From positions 26,384,640 to 26,448,639 of the forward strand of contig NC_058342.1 in assembly GCF_905475395.1 (NCBI RefSeq): a stretch of DNA of 64,000 nucleotides. Reading direction: 5' to 3'. Below, one piece after another: positions 54,544 to 64,000 of the stretch. Both the position numbers and the translations under genes were made by a program. A model generated the notes under the pieces. It searched no databases and was not told the origin of the DNA. It saw only the letters and a list, made by a program, of their open reading frames with translations. Positions within the stretch are counted from its first letter, which is position 1; every line of letters starts with the position of its first letter. The stretch comes from Chrysoperla carnea (taxonomy: Eukaryota > Arthropoda > Insecta > Neuroptera > Chrysopidae).

Positions 54544-57500
54544 TTATTTTTTCTTTGCTTTTGGAGCATTTTGTAAACCATTTACCATATTTTTTGGAAT
54601 TTTATACTTTTCTAAAAAAAAACAAAACATATATTTTAGTTGTTTCGAAGTCATGAAAATGTCATAGGCATATCATTTATATAAAGTCTTTGAAATATAG
54701 TAATACCTCGATTTACGCGATTCCTAAACAGGGTTCGAGGATATATATCATGATATATATCCGATATATATCACGTGAATTTTTATGATATAATATCAAT
54801 ACAAAAATGATTTAAAAAAATTTAATATTATTTAGTAATTTTTGGCGTTTGTTACCGTATTTCTACTTCCCCAATTTTTATGGCATTGGAGTAGAGTTAA
54901 AACCTACTAATACTAAGCTCAAATCGTGTCGTGTCAGAAAAAATTCGTTACTAAAGAGTAAGTTTAAGAAACATTCAGAATCGGAAGATGATCTAGCTTT
55001 ATCTTCCTTGCAGGCAAACCACGCACAATTATGAAACGACATTTTTTTATTTTTTATTTGATAATTAACAGTTTATTACTGATGACTGATTTGATAATTA
55101 AAAGACTGATTATACTCTAGAGTTATTATTTGTAATGTTTATTGTTTTGTTGCCTAAGTGTAGGTATGACCATTGACTGATAACAATTTATAAAATTGTT
55201 TTTTGTTTTAAAGTTGATTTTTATTTATAAAAATTTTATTATTTTTAATTGATTTTGCCTGATCTAGAAGAATATTTTATGTTTTGGTTTCATTTGTCTG
55301 ATTTGAAGTGCCTAAGTAAATAAAACCTTTAAACATTTTAGTTTTTTTTAAATATCAAATTTTTGATATATATCGAATATATATAAAAAATATCCGATAT
55401 TTTGATATTTATAATAAATATCGGATATTTTCGAACCCTGTTCCTAAATCTTCCTATTTCAAACCTTATCTCATAAGACGGTTTATAGAACAAGATACAG
55501 GGTGGGCCATTTTGATCTATTATGGTAAATAGTTCGTTTTGTAGTTTTAACAAAGAAACTTAAACAAACTGTATAGTTTGATGGGGGGCATCATGTTCTG
55601 ACATCAGATTAGACCTAGTTCTCCGGGTTGCTTTAATAGTCAGTTAAGATCCTAAAAGATAAGAGATAATAATAAATCAAAAGAGGGGTATCCCTGTGCC
55701 CTTTTCGAGAACGATCTGCCACCCAAAGACTGAACGTCACGCAGAAAGCCCAAAGCTTCTCCGTCAGGATCTTTCCCAGGATAGATGGATCCAAGGTTTT
55801 GGGCCCAAACTTTCGGAATCTAACGCCTTGCAGATTTCTTTTTTTTGCTAAAAGGAGATGGGAAACCTTTGAATGCTTATAACTTCTTCGTTTTTTAATC
55901 AATTTTACTTTTACTTTCAAATTTTGTCATGGTATCAAGACTAGTTTTACATTTTTATGGGTAATATGGCTAATTCGACATCAGGGCTATCCCCTATTGA
56001 CTATTAAAGCAACCCTGGGAACTAGGTCCAGTCTGATGTCAAAACATGATGCCCCCTATCAAACCCTGGAACTTTTGTATAAGTTATTTTTTTATCGACT
56101 TTTTGATTAAAATGGTACACTCTGTAGATCTCGTCATACGCGGTTATCATTCAATCCCACCTACCGCGTAAGTTCGAGATATTACTCTGTAATACTCTTT
56201 CTTTTTAACAACAAATTTTTCCGTTTTAAGAGTCAAAATCGGTTATAACCAAATTGAAGGGACTCATTGATATTGCCTGTCTGATAGATATAAAAAAAAT
56301 TTACCTGTTAATAATTTGTGAATAAATAAAATTTGATTTCCTTGAACTAATAGCTGTGCTAATTTTTTTCCAGTTGGAGTTTGAACCGTTGCACTGGCAC
56401 CAACACCTTGTTGACATTGTTTTGCGAACTCTTGTACATTGATATTAAATAATTCTAAGTTATCGACAAGGGTGACTTTTTTATTACCGCTGCGTGTTTG
56501 TACACACATTTGTATGGGTCGTAATTTTCCACGTTCAACTTTCTCTGTTGTGCTACCATGATATGGGGTCATTTGTCCTGCTATAGCATTTATTACATCC
56601 GCCCATGCTGTTAATTCTTTTGTTTTCACTAACGATTCTATAAATTCATCTGGTTGAATTTTATCTCTGCAAAATATAATTAATTCATCTTTTAAATATG
56701 AATATTTTTATACCATGGCACCAAAAAATAAGGGACATCCACTCATTACAAGATTCTTTTTGTTTTTTCATGTTTTTAAAAACATGTTGAATCTACATAA
56801 AAGGAAGAAAAGGAGAGTCGGGATGGGCTACATTTTCAACCCTATAATTCAATTTGATAGGCTGTAAAAGACGGAAAGCATCCCTTCCGACAGGATGACA
56901 TTTCCTCGATATTAATTTAATTCAAATACAAATTTTTACCCCTCTCCCTCCATTTTTAAACGTACAGGAACTGTAGAGGAATGCAAATTTTCAAAATCGT
57001 GATAAAAGTTGTTTTTTCCCGGAAATCCTCTCATAAAATTTGTATTATGTAATAATTATGGACAGAGGCATGTCCCGTCGGTACGCCTATGGTAAGAGGG
57101 GTACTGCAAATAAGAGGTCCTCTGTGCCCTCCTTAAAAACAACTAGTCACCTGGAGGTGAAGAATCTCCAAGTGGAAGGCGTTACTTTAAGCAAGTGAAG
57201 TAACAAGTTTCTGATGATGCAGTGCGGAAAACCCATTGATTTTCTGTGGGGATTCCTTCCAGGATCGATGTAGGCTTCTTTAAAAGCAAATAGGTTAGGT
57301 TAGATTAGAGAGGCGGTCCTGGGATGGGACAAACCTACACCAAATGTCCGATTGGCTCATCCCTAATCACTACTCCATGAATCATTCTGAGCTGTTTAAG
57401 AACAGCAGGGTTGTTTTGACGTCAACGGAATTAAGGTCGGAGAGGTCGTCAAAGAAAAGCTGACTCAAGTGATTCTATCTTCTTATGGCAATAGCTAGAC

Positions 57501-60500
57501 AGTGACAGGCGATTAAAGATCGTTTCTTTCTCCTCCCCACTGTCAGCTTCTGTAATAATCGTGATACACTATCAGCCCCAGGCATTCAACGTGCTTGTTG
57601 TCTAGTCAGTGTCTAGGGGTGCTTTGACATCAACGGAATTAAGGTCGTAGAGGTCGTCAAAGAAATGCTGACTCAAGTGAGTCCATCTTCTTATGGCAAT
57701 AGCTAGACAGTGACAGGCGATTAAACATCGTTTCTTCCTCCTCCCCACTGTCAGCTCTTGCAATAATCGTAATACACTATAAGCCCCAGGCATTCAACGT
57801 GCTTGTTGTCTAGTAAGTGTCCTGTTATAGCCGCAACGATTTTGCTTATAGAGGCCCTTTGAAGTGACCATACTCGGATAATATCTATCTTGTAGTACCA
57901 CAATCGCGTTCCTCCCTCACCCTAAAATTTACTCTTTTTTAAGATATCTTCATTCAGGAGCAGTTTGTTATTAGCAAACGGAACTACTTCACAATTCCCT
58001 GAAATGTCTCTATGTCCCGGTACCCATGCCAGATTTAAATTCATTTGTTCCGCCAATTCATTTAAGGACGTTCGGCAAGAAAGTGCAAATAAAAGGGATG
58101 AAGGTTTAATCGCCCAACCATGCAAGCCAAATAAGTGAAATCATCCGAGTTAAAACAACTAAAAAAACATACTTAACAGCTAGTTGATGTTCTTTGACAT
58201 AAAACGTTAAATGTTTTCGAATATCCTTCGGTGTAATCATATCTCCACGACTATATCCAGCATAATTAAATAACCTCAAAACAGGCATTGTCACCGAAAA
58301 GAATTCATTTGGTACAACTGTCGTATTTAACGCTGGCGTTGATTCCTCTGCACTCTTCGTTTCCGCTCCCGTAATTGTATCATTATCCCAAAGTTTAAAG
58401 CCAATTACATCCGGATGTGTGTTATTTAACGTCTGAATATATTGTACTAATTTCACTTCGGTGAATGTTAAGAATCCTAATATTTGCATTTCTTTTAGGA
58501 AGATGTTCAATTTTTTATACGATGATTGTTTAATGTTGATTTTTAGGTGTTCCGGTACCGCGAGTAACATGTAATTACGATAAAATGTTGATACTAACAT
58601 AGGTAATTTGATTGATTTAAAATGTAACTTAATAACTTTACATAGACTATATTTTAAGCGTGTATCCATCTCTTCACTAGGTGATATCGAGGATGATGTT
58701 GGATCTAATTTTGATTCAGTATCATCATTGTCTGACTCATTATTCACTTCATTCTCAATATTATTTGGTGTTTCTGTATTTCCGATTATGTCTTCTTCAG
58801 AAGCTTTTGCATCGTCATCTGTGTTTTCATTTACATAATCACTGATTGATGTTTGATAATATTGAGCAGTTAATTTTTCATCTAAAAAAATATAAAGGAA
58901 ATTTATTATATAGTGTTTTTCTTCTACCTCAAAAATAGATAATTAACTCCAAAAGTTAGTTGAGATTTAAGTACCTGGAGGAGGCAAAACGAGGCATCTA
59001 CCCCAAAAATTATAAAGGGGTACAAGGGGTTCTCTGTGTCCTCCTTGAGAAAACCAAGGTAAATCGAGAGCAACAACAATAATAACATGCATCCGTAAGA
59101 GCAGATAGATTGCGGCTAACAAAACAGGCGGGGGTGAGGTTAAAGTAACTCAAGTAATCTGTTTGTGATGGAGTGGTTACTTAACTACACCAAAAAATAA
59201 CTTTCAATGCAAAAGAGTTGGGTTTTCTGATTATTGTCCGGAAATTTGGTATAAATACTCCACTGTGTGGCGCCCATGATTGTACCAACTAACTTTTGAA
59301 ACAAAGACTGAAAATGAATAAATATACTAACACATTTGACCACAATCGTATAACCATTGTGGTGGACCAACTTCAGGGACAGGTAACGGACATAATCGCC
59401 ATAAAAAATCTGAATACCTATGTAAGATCTTAACACATTTACCCCGTCCAGCGGACATAAACATATCATCACTAGACAATGCCGTAATGCCCACAGCATG
59501 TGCGGATTCATTTGACGTTAAATTGATGTAAACCAGTTGCCCTTTTGGATGTGTACCCCATTTATGGTGATTGGAATTTGGTTGCGGTTTTGTTAAAACA
59601 CCAGGGCACATTAAATCCGCTCCATTCAACAATCGTGGCCATACTTCTTTGTAGGTGGTAAATGCCGGTAATAAAGATGTCCATGTCCATAATGTGAAGA
59701 CAGTTGGATATAAATGATCGTCGTAATCTAATTTGAAGAATGTGGGCTTCTGATCGACTAAATATACATATAATTGAATTCCTTTACAGGTGCATATTCG
59801 TATTTTAAAAAGTGTGTCCGTTAATGGCATATATTCCCGTAATTTTTCCTGTGTTATATTTGGATATTGTTTTAAAATCGTTTGATGTAAATTTTTTCTA
59901 AAAAATAAAATAAAAATTCGTGAGCGACAGAGCACCAACATTACGGTCATATTTACTCCTCATTAAATGCTTTTTATTATAGTCCCATCAAATTAGATGA
60001 AATTTCATTTGTTGTAGTTTTCGAGGCAGCAATGCTACCTATGTCAATTTTTAGCTCTCTATCTGTAGAATAAAAAATTTCATATGTGCAGATGAAAAAA
60101 GAGGTGATTTCGGAAAAACCAAAAATTTTCTACGTTTTTCCACACAGGGAATGACTATTAGTATATATATCTCGAAATATCGACTTTCGACATTAATAAA
60201 CTTTTTTGTAGCTCATAGTTACAATTTGACGCTGACGCTGGATATAACTTTATTTTTTTCAACTAGATGGAACCCTGATTTGACGCTCAAAGCCCGCGTA
60301 AAGCGTCATTATGAATTTACATCTTAAGAAAACTATACAAAGCTCACCATACATAAACCTGTGTTCTTTCAGAATGCATGTGATCATATGATGATGGACC
60401 GTGAAGAAAAGAACAGATTATCATGATATGGAGGTGCTAAATATACAGAGAGAGTCCACAACATCAATTCATGACGAAAACCCGATTTTGTCGGTTGCCT

Positions 60501-60913
60501 CAACATAAAACGCTATATACAAGAAAATTTTTAATTTGCCTGAAGAAGCTTTCTACCAAATATCGGCTTTGGACGCAAAAGTGGATTTGGCTTTTTTAAT
60601 TTTCTTTCAGTTTCATTCGACAATATTAATGAAAATCTAATTTTAATCCTCTGCAAAACGATGAATTTTATGCATATCAGTATTTCCCGACATGTAAAAT
60701 TTTCCATAGTGACACATACTGATGAAATCTACATACATGCCAAGATTTTCTTGTCTTTTATCAGATGGGATCCGTATTTTAAATAAATTTTTAGGTTTTT
60801 TTTTACTAGGATAACCTCAAATTTTATGGATTTGTTTTGAAAAAGTAATATAAATACCGTTCGGACGTCTTCAATGCATTCTTCCCTTTAATTTTGAATT
60901 CTTTTAAAAACAT
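54544..60913 (-). CDS. eIF2D: Eukaryotic translation initiation factor 2D (eIF2D/ligatin), 5 exons
   Basis: Binds the 40S subunit and delivers or removes P-site tRNA without GTP; acts in non-canonical initiation, reinitiation and post-termination recycling. Minus-strand exons: 60913-60858, 59897-59332, 58881-58173, 56666-56305, 54611-54544, all GT/AG with consistent phases, 587 codons (human 584 residues). Exon 1 encodes MFLKEFKIKGKNALKTSE, a ligatin-type N-terminus. Exon 2 has the DUF1947-like/PUA region (LYPTVFTLWTWTSLLPAF, NGADLMCPGVL, NESAHAVGITALS). Exon 3 has an acidic linker, a winged-helix region (KLPMLVSTFYRNYML, IKQSSYKKLNIFL) and the start of a SWIB/MDM2-like domain. Exon 4 completes it and carries the SUI1 domain (SGNKKVTLVDNLELF, LLVQGNQILFIHKLL). 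Exon 5 gives KYKIPKNMVNGLQ and a Lys-rich end. A minus-strand AATAAA lies at 54331-54326. Introns 3 and 4 are transposon-filled. Confidence 0.95.
54729..55440. mobile_element. hAT element, 712 bp, intact ends and 8-bp target duplication
   Basis: The ends are CAGGGTTCGA (54729) and TCGAACCCTG (to 55440). Both sides carry the perfect 8-bp direct repeat TTCCTAAA (54721-54728 and 55441-55448), which fits the hAT pattern with T at position 2 and A at 7. Subterminal regions are rich in ATATATCCGATATAT-type palindromes. The interior has one 61-residue plus-strand frame (54849-55034; ...SESEDDLALSS...) of unknown identity; there is no recognisable transposase domain, so the element is non-autonomous. 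Confidence 0.93.
55576..56064. mobile_element. Inverted-repeat element, ~68-bp terminal repeats
   Basis: The arms 55576-55643 and 55998-56064 are complementary with few mismatches (GTTTGATGGGGGGCATCATG versus CATGATGCCCCCTATCAAAC; GGTTGCTTTAATAGTCA versus TGACTATTAAAGCAACC). The interior (55680-55812) matches SNX17 intron 5 at 37630-37870 in reverse complement. Non-coding. It lies in eIF2D intron 4. Confidence 0.85.
57050..57310. repeat. Dispersed repeat fragment in eIF2D intron 3
   Basis: GGTCCTCTGTGCCCTCCTTAAA, GAAAACCCATTGATTTTCTG and GATTCCTTCCAGGATCGATG resemble, in decayed form, the repeat interior at 55690-55800 and 58985-59100 (TTCTCTGTGTCCTCCTTGAG). Confidence 0.45.
57362..58125 (-). 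pseudogene. Broken LINE (RNase H-bearing non-LTR retrotransposon) with duplicated 3' end
   Basis: On the minus strand, 58125-57922 encodes a ribonuclease-H-like piece, with CRTSLNELAEQMN followed by LAWVPGHRDISGN, the signature WVPGH..I.GN motif of I/R1/Jockey-type LINEs. The expected downstream Asp/Glu-Ala motif is disrupted. The C-terminal tail region (57830-57370) occurs as two direct copies 208 bp apart (AACGGAATTAAGGTCG at about 57425 and 57633), with stops and frame breaks in both. No reverse transcriptase remains. It is a dead insertion, antisense to nothing, lying in the same orientation as eIF2D within its intron 3. Confidence 0.8.
58940..59200. repeat. Short dispersed repeat in eIF2D intron 2
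   Basis: GGGGTACAAGGGGTTCTCTG, TGTCCTCCTTGAG and AGAGCAGATAGATTGCGGCT resemble the repeat at 57100-57300 (same orientation). No coding content. Confidence 0.4.
59898..60857. other. eIF2D intron 1, contains a MITE end
   Basis: 60215-60320 matches the right end of the element at 25362-25863 (GACGCTGACGCTGGATATAA, TTTGACGCTCAAAG, AAAGCGTCATTATGAA). Otherwise AT-rich with no gene. Confidence 0.5.
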
Positions 60914-61279
60914 TTTGTTCTAATTATCGAAAAATAAAAACAATTTAAACTTCAACTCGTAAATTTACAACACACTAAAAAAAATTATAAACTCACTAAA
61001 ATCAAATTGCTGTCAATTTTTATTAAATAGTTCAATCAGAGATGGCGTTGTATAAGGGTGGAAAATACGAAATACAACCACTTTTTCAAATATTTCTCAT
61101 CGGAGGAAAATTTTCTTTTGCAATTACACGAATATAACAAATTTTTATTAAAATTCTTTAAAATTATTTTATAAATTGAGAAAATTCTTGTAGGTATTAC
61201 AGGATATCTAAATATTGGACAATTCATAAACAATTTTGACCAATAAATTCAAACAATTGTAATTTTTTTAATTTTGCGT

Positions 61280-61455
61280 GAAAATTATCCACAAAAAAGA
61301 AAGAAAATGAAAGTTATTATATAACGAATTTCCCGAAAACTCCAGGAAGCGACCGGGATACCGTTTACCCTGAGCGCCAGATACCTCAGAGATCAATTCT
61401 GACGCACGATATTCATGTTTAGTGATCCCAAAAACCCCCCCGAGTAACAAGCTAT
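61280..61455. repeat. Dispersed repeat related to 49438-49605
   Basis: GACCGGGATACCGTTTACCC, ATACCTCAGAGATCAATTCT, ACGATATTCATGTTTAGTGA then CCCAAAAACCCCCCCGAG align with the repeat downstream of zinc-finger gene 1. Confidence 0.6.
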
Positions 61456-61582
61456 AAATCAATTTTGGTCACAAAATTCCCTGACGCTCTAACGGATCGA
61501 ATGCAGAAAACCAGATTCAAATTCGTCTTACTGTTCAAATTTTTCGAACTTTGTTTTTAGTGTTTCATTTCCGCCACTACAA

Positions 61583-61683
61583 ATGCTGCGTGTCCTGGCA
61601 GTTTTACCTCTGACAACAGTGACGAATGAACGCACCTTTTCAGTTTTGCGTCGTCTCAAAGTCTTGCAGAGGTCGATGCGCAT
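61583..61683 (+). pseudogene. Relic of a hAT transposase C-terminal dimerisation domain
   Basis: The plus-strand frame reads LRVLAVLPLTTVTNERTFS then VLRRLKVLQRSMR, the hATC-type signature (LP.TTATNERSFS.LRRLK..LRS.M) of zf-MYM/TTF-type hAT transposases. Only about 34 residues are recognisable, with no open frame for the rest, so it is a dead fragment. Confidence 0.82.
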
Positions 61684-61770
61684 AGCGTTTTGGAAAAGTT
61701 TTTGCTGTATCTCACAAAATTAACTTGAATATCCAATTTGACATAATGGATGATTCCTGCGCGCGGACCT

Positions 61771-61801
61771 GGATCGAGTAATTTTAACAATTACTCGATC
61801 C
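61771..61801. repeat. Perfect 13-bp hairpin
   Basis: GGATCGAGTAATT (61771-61783) and AATTACTCGATCC (61789-61801) around a 5-base loop, about 90 bp downstream of the hATC relic. Confidence 0.85.
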
Positions 61802-64000
61802 CAAACCCAAAATCCTACATGAAGCCAGCTGTATCTTGAGAAAGATTTTCAACATTATCTTTAGAGCTAGTCATTAAGTTGTCAATTAAACTGGATTTTG
61901 TATTTTTTGGGATGGACCTCTTTCGTTTAATTGTTTTTGGTACTCTTTCGGCTAATTGTTTCAGCGAAACCTAGACACTCTTCGAAAAAAATTTCCCAAT
62001 AAATCCAATTAAAGTGGTTCGCTTTTCTATAAAGACCATTTTAGTTCAAATTGAATGAACAGCGCACAAAAAGTTAGATTGTTGCTATCAATTACTGTCT
62101 AAACTATTTACAAAAAAATGTTTGCGTATTTATAAAGAACAACTTTCTAATTTAAAGTGTTCGTCTAATGTTTGCCAGTTATGACAGTGAAGTTTTAATT
62201 GAGCCTGAAAACTTAAATCGAATTCGATGGTGGTATAAGATGTGATCTTTTGAAAGTAATATTTTTCGTTTGAAGCATTTTCCTCGATTAACTTTATTTC
62301 TCGGGTTTCAAGCATATGTCAACTTAAAAAAGACACCCTGTTTATGGTATGAGTGTAAATGGGCGGCAAATATTATTTTTGCCCGGCGCTTCTAAATAGG
62401 TAGATCGGGCCCGGGGCTTACAATAAATAATTGAAACAAACTAAAAATGAAAATTGTTTATTTTGTTTGAAAAATAATTAGGGACCTTCTACTTTTTTGT
62501 CGCCCTAGGGCCTGACTGATCTTAAGGATTTAAAATAAAAAGGCAACAGATTAAAATGTTTTAAAATAATATTTTTTATTGAATTGTGTTTGTATTTTCA
62601 TTACAATAATTATTTTCTTATGTAATTAATTAATTATCTAATAATTAAAAGCTCTAATTACCATTTTACATATGAAATGAAAAATAACTTAAAGAAAAAA
62701 TCAAGAAAAACATAATTGTTGGGAAAATTGATTATTTCCAAGTACAAAAATAAAAATTATCCAAATACTCCATATATACTTTTGTTTTGTCTATTTTCTT
62801 CCTTAGAATTACAGATACGGAATTTTTAATAAAGAAAATTATTTTTCTAAAACGGGGAAACAAATCTAAAAACAAAGCATACATGCCCACTTATAAGGCA
62901 CAGGTGCATTTTCATGAAAAATTAAGGTATATTTTCGTTGCTTACATTTCAAATATAATTTATAGACTATCTTCTCAATCTTTTGGGTTTTCCATAAAAA
63001 TTTGAAAAATGTTCGGGAAATTTTTTCTATTATATATCAAGTGAAGTATCCTTTAGAAAAAACAATTTTTCTGACGGAAAATTACGTACCTTTAATGTGT
63101 TAGAGCTAGGGACTGGTTATACGGGAAATCGAGAGAATTCACGGTGGTCCGGTGGGCTCAGAGAGAAAAAACGATCAATTACTGTTTTTTTTGTCTACCA
63201 GCTGTTTTGTGTCCATTTTTGCAACACAATGTCAGATAAATACTTAGGAGTCAGTAAAATCTGTGTACCTTGTTTTACGCATTGAGCCAACCCTTCCTTC
63301 AATTTCCGGTGGGCCGCTTACCAACAGTCCGCCCATGAAGAGGACTAAGGAGTGTGACAGTCAAAGTTAGAAAACTGCTTAACGTCGAAACTATCCTGAT
63401 TTTCTAACCGAATCATGCCACACTTTATCTACCTAAAAATCGAATTTTTAGGGAATATTGACCCTTGGAAATATTGACGCTGTAGGCCCCATTGCGTTTT
63501 TTCAAATCGGTAGATAGGACAACAACCGCACAGCCTTATGATTTTTGAAAGCGTATCCCCTGATTTAATTCCCAATTATTTTTCAAATTATAAATGAAAC
63601 AACAAAAAATTTTCACATATTTCTCTGAATTGTATAATTTTATGTCTAAATAAAAAATATTTGAGATGTAAGCTCAACTTAAATAAAGTTTTGTAGTAAT
63701 TTTCTTACGTTTTAAGTAGAATTCGTACACCTCGAAAATTACCAACAAAATTTGTGTCAATAAAAACAATAAAAGATAAACTTTTCACAAAAATTTTTAT
63801 TTAAATCAATAATTTATTTCCTTGAAATAAAAAACATTATTCTTAAAAAAAAAATTGAAGCAAATTAGAAAATTTGGGGAAAATTTTTTTTGTATTTTCA
63901 AAATTTTTTGTTTTTTTAAACATCTTAATCGATTTTTTATTTTTTTTATTACATTGATAACATGAAATAAATCTCAAATCGTGAGTAAATAGAGTGCTCA
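61802..64000. other. AT-rich intergenic DNA, no gene seen
   Basis: A GC-rich island at 62365-62415 (GCCCGGCGCTTCTAAATAGG, TCGGGCCCGGGGCTTAC) and CGCCCTAGGGCC at 62501-62512 may be the end of a hAT element of the type whose transposase relic lies at 61583. The frames at 62787-63005 and 63097-63285 have no recognisable domain. Confidence 0.4.

Larger units (their letters stand above)
54699..56189. mobile_element. Old pogo/Tigger-like relic, interrupted by two younger elements
   Basis: AGTAATACCTCGATTTACGC at 54699 is mirrored by GCGTAAGTTCGAGATATTACT ending 56186, flanked by TA-containing sequence (ATAT|AG left, CTGTA right). The hAT at 54729-55440 sits just inside the left end and the inverted-repeat element at 55576-56064 in the middle. 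What remains of the host element shows no transposase. The family name is inferred from the end sequence only. Confidence 0.55.

Noticed and set aside
54729-54745. GGGTTCGAGG considered as a tRNA T-loop
   Set aside because: It is part of the hAT terminal inverted repeat with matching right end and target duplication; no acceptor stem or anticodon arm.
55633-55920. 95-residue minus-strand frame in eIF2D intron 4
   Set aside because: Lies within the inverted-repeat element; the homologous repeat in SNX17 intron 5 does not keep the frame.
59185-59511. 108-residue minus-strand frame in eIF2D
   Set aside because: Out-of-frame shadow of eIF2D exon 2 running into the intron.
63097-63285. 62-residue plus-strand frame
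   Set aside because: No similarity to a known domain, no splice context; flanks are repeat-like intergenic DNA.

Overview
The window is a piece of a eukaryotic nuclear genome, almost certainly an insect. It is AT-rich, the genes have GT-AG introns, the protein sequences are animal-like, there are tandem C2H2 zinc-finger genes, and the intergenic and intronic DNA is full of MITEs, fold-back elements and transposon relics. I do not commit to a species. There are no bacterial operons, CRISPR arrays or convincing tRNAs.

Six genes could be resolved, four of them with conserved housekeeping or regulatory roles. (1) 8900-23047, minus: an Orb2/CPEB2-4-type translational regulator, 8 coding exons, about 741 residues. 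The last exon is outside the longest reading frames but encodes the conserved C-terminus. (2) 15329-17137, plus: an intronless Bdp1 (TFIIIB B'') gene lying on the opposite strand inside the 8.2 kb first coding intron of the orb2 gene. (3) 31938-38465, plus: SNX17, 6 exons, about 487 residues. (4) 47930-49432 and (5) 51802-53586, plus: two tandem paralogous poly-C2H2 zinc-finger genes with 14 and 16 fingers. (6) 54544-60913, minus: eIF2D, 5 exons, about 586 residues, including 56-bp and 68-bp terminal exons recovered by splice-phase and sequence matching. For every multi-exon gene the splice phases agree at each junction.

Layout: 1-8.9 kb is AT-rich intergenic DNA with dispersed repeats and a four-unit tandem array. 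8.9-24 kb holds orb2 with nested Bdp1. 24-32 kb is repeat-dominated and contains a nearly perfect 1,985-bp fold-back (two 960-bp arms, 65-bp loop). 32-38.5 kb is SNX17, with repeats in its introns. 38.5-47.9 kb is a series of inverted-repeat elements, followed by a duplicated block directly upstream of the first zinc-finger gene. 47.9-53.6 kb is the zinc-finger pair, the second bracketed by same-direction copies of a ~570-bp dispersed repeat. 54.5-60.9 kb is eIF2D; its introns carry a nested transposon stack (a hAT with intact 8-bp target duplication and a fold-back, both inside an older pogo-like relic) and a broken LINE. 61-64 kb holds a hAT transposase C-terminal relic and AT-rich DNA.

The genes do not form a pathway. 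Orb2 and eIF2D both act on translation, Bdp1 on RNA polymerase III initiation, SNX17 on endosomal recycling, and the zinc fingers presumably on DNA. The most unusual content is structural: the long fold-back, the hidden small exons, the nested gene, the zinc-finger array homogenisation and the nested transposons. I found no clear evidence of a wholly new biological system.
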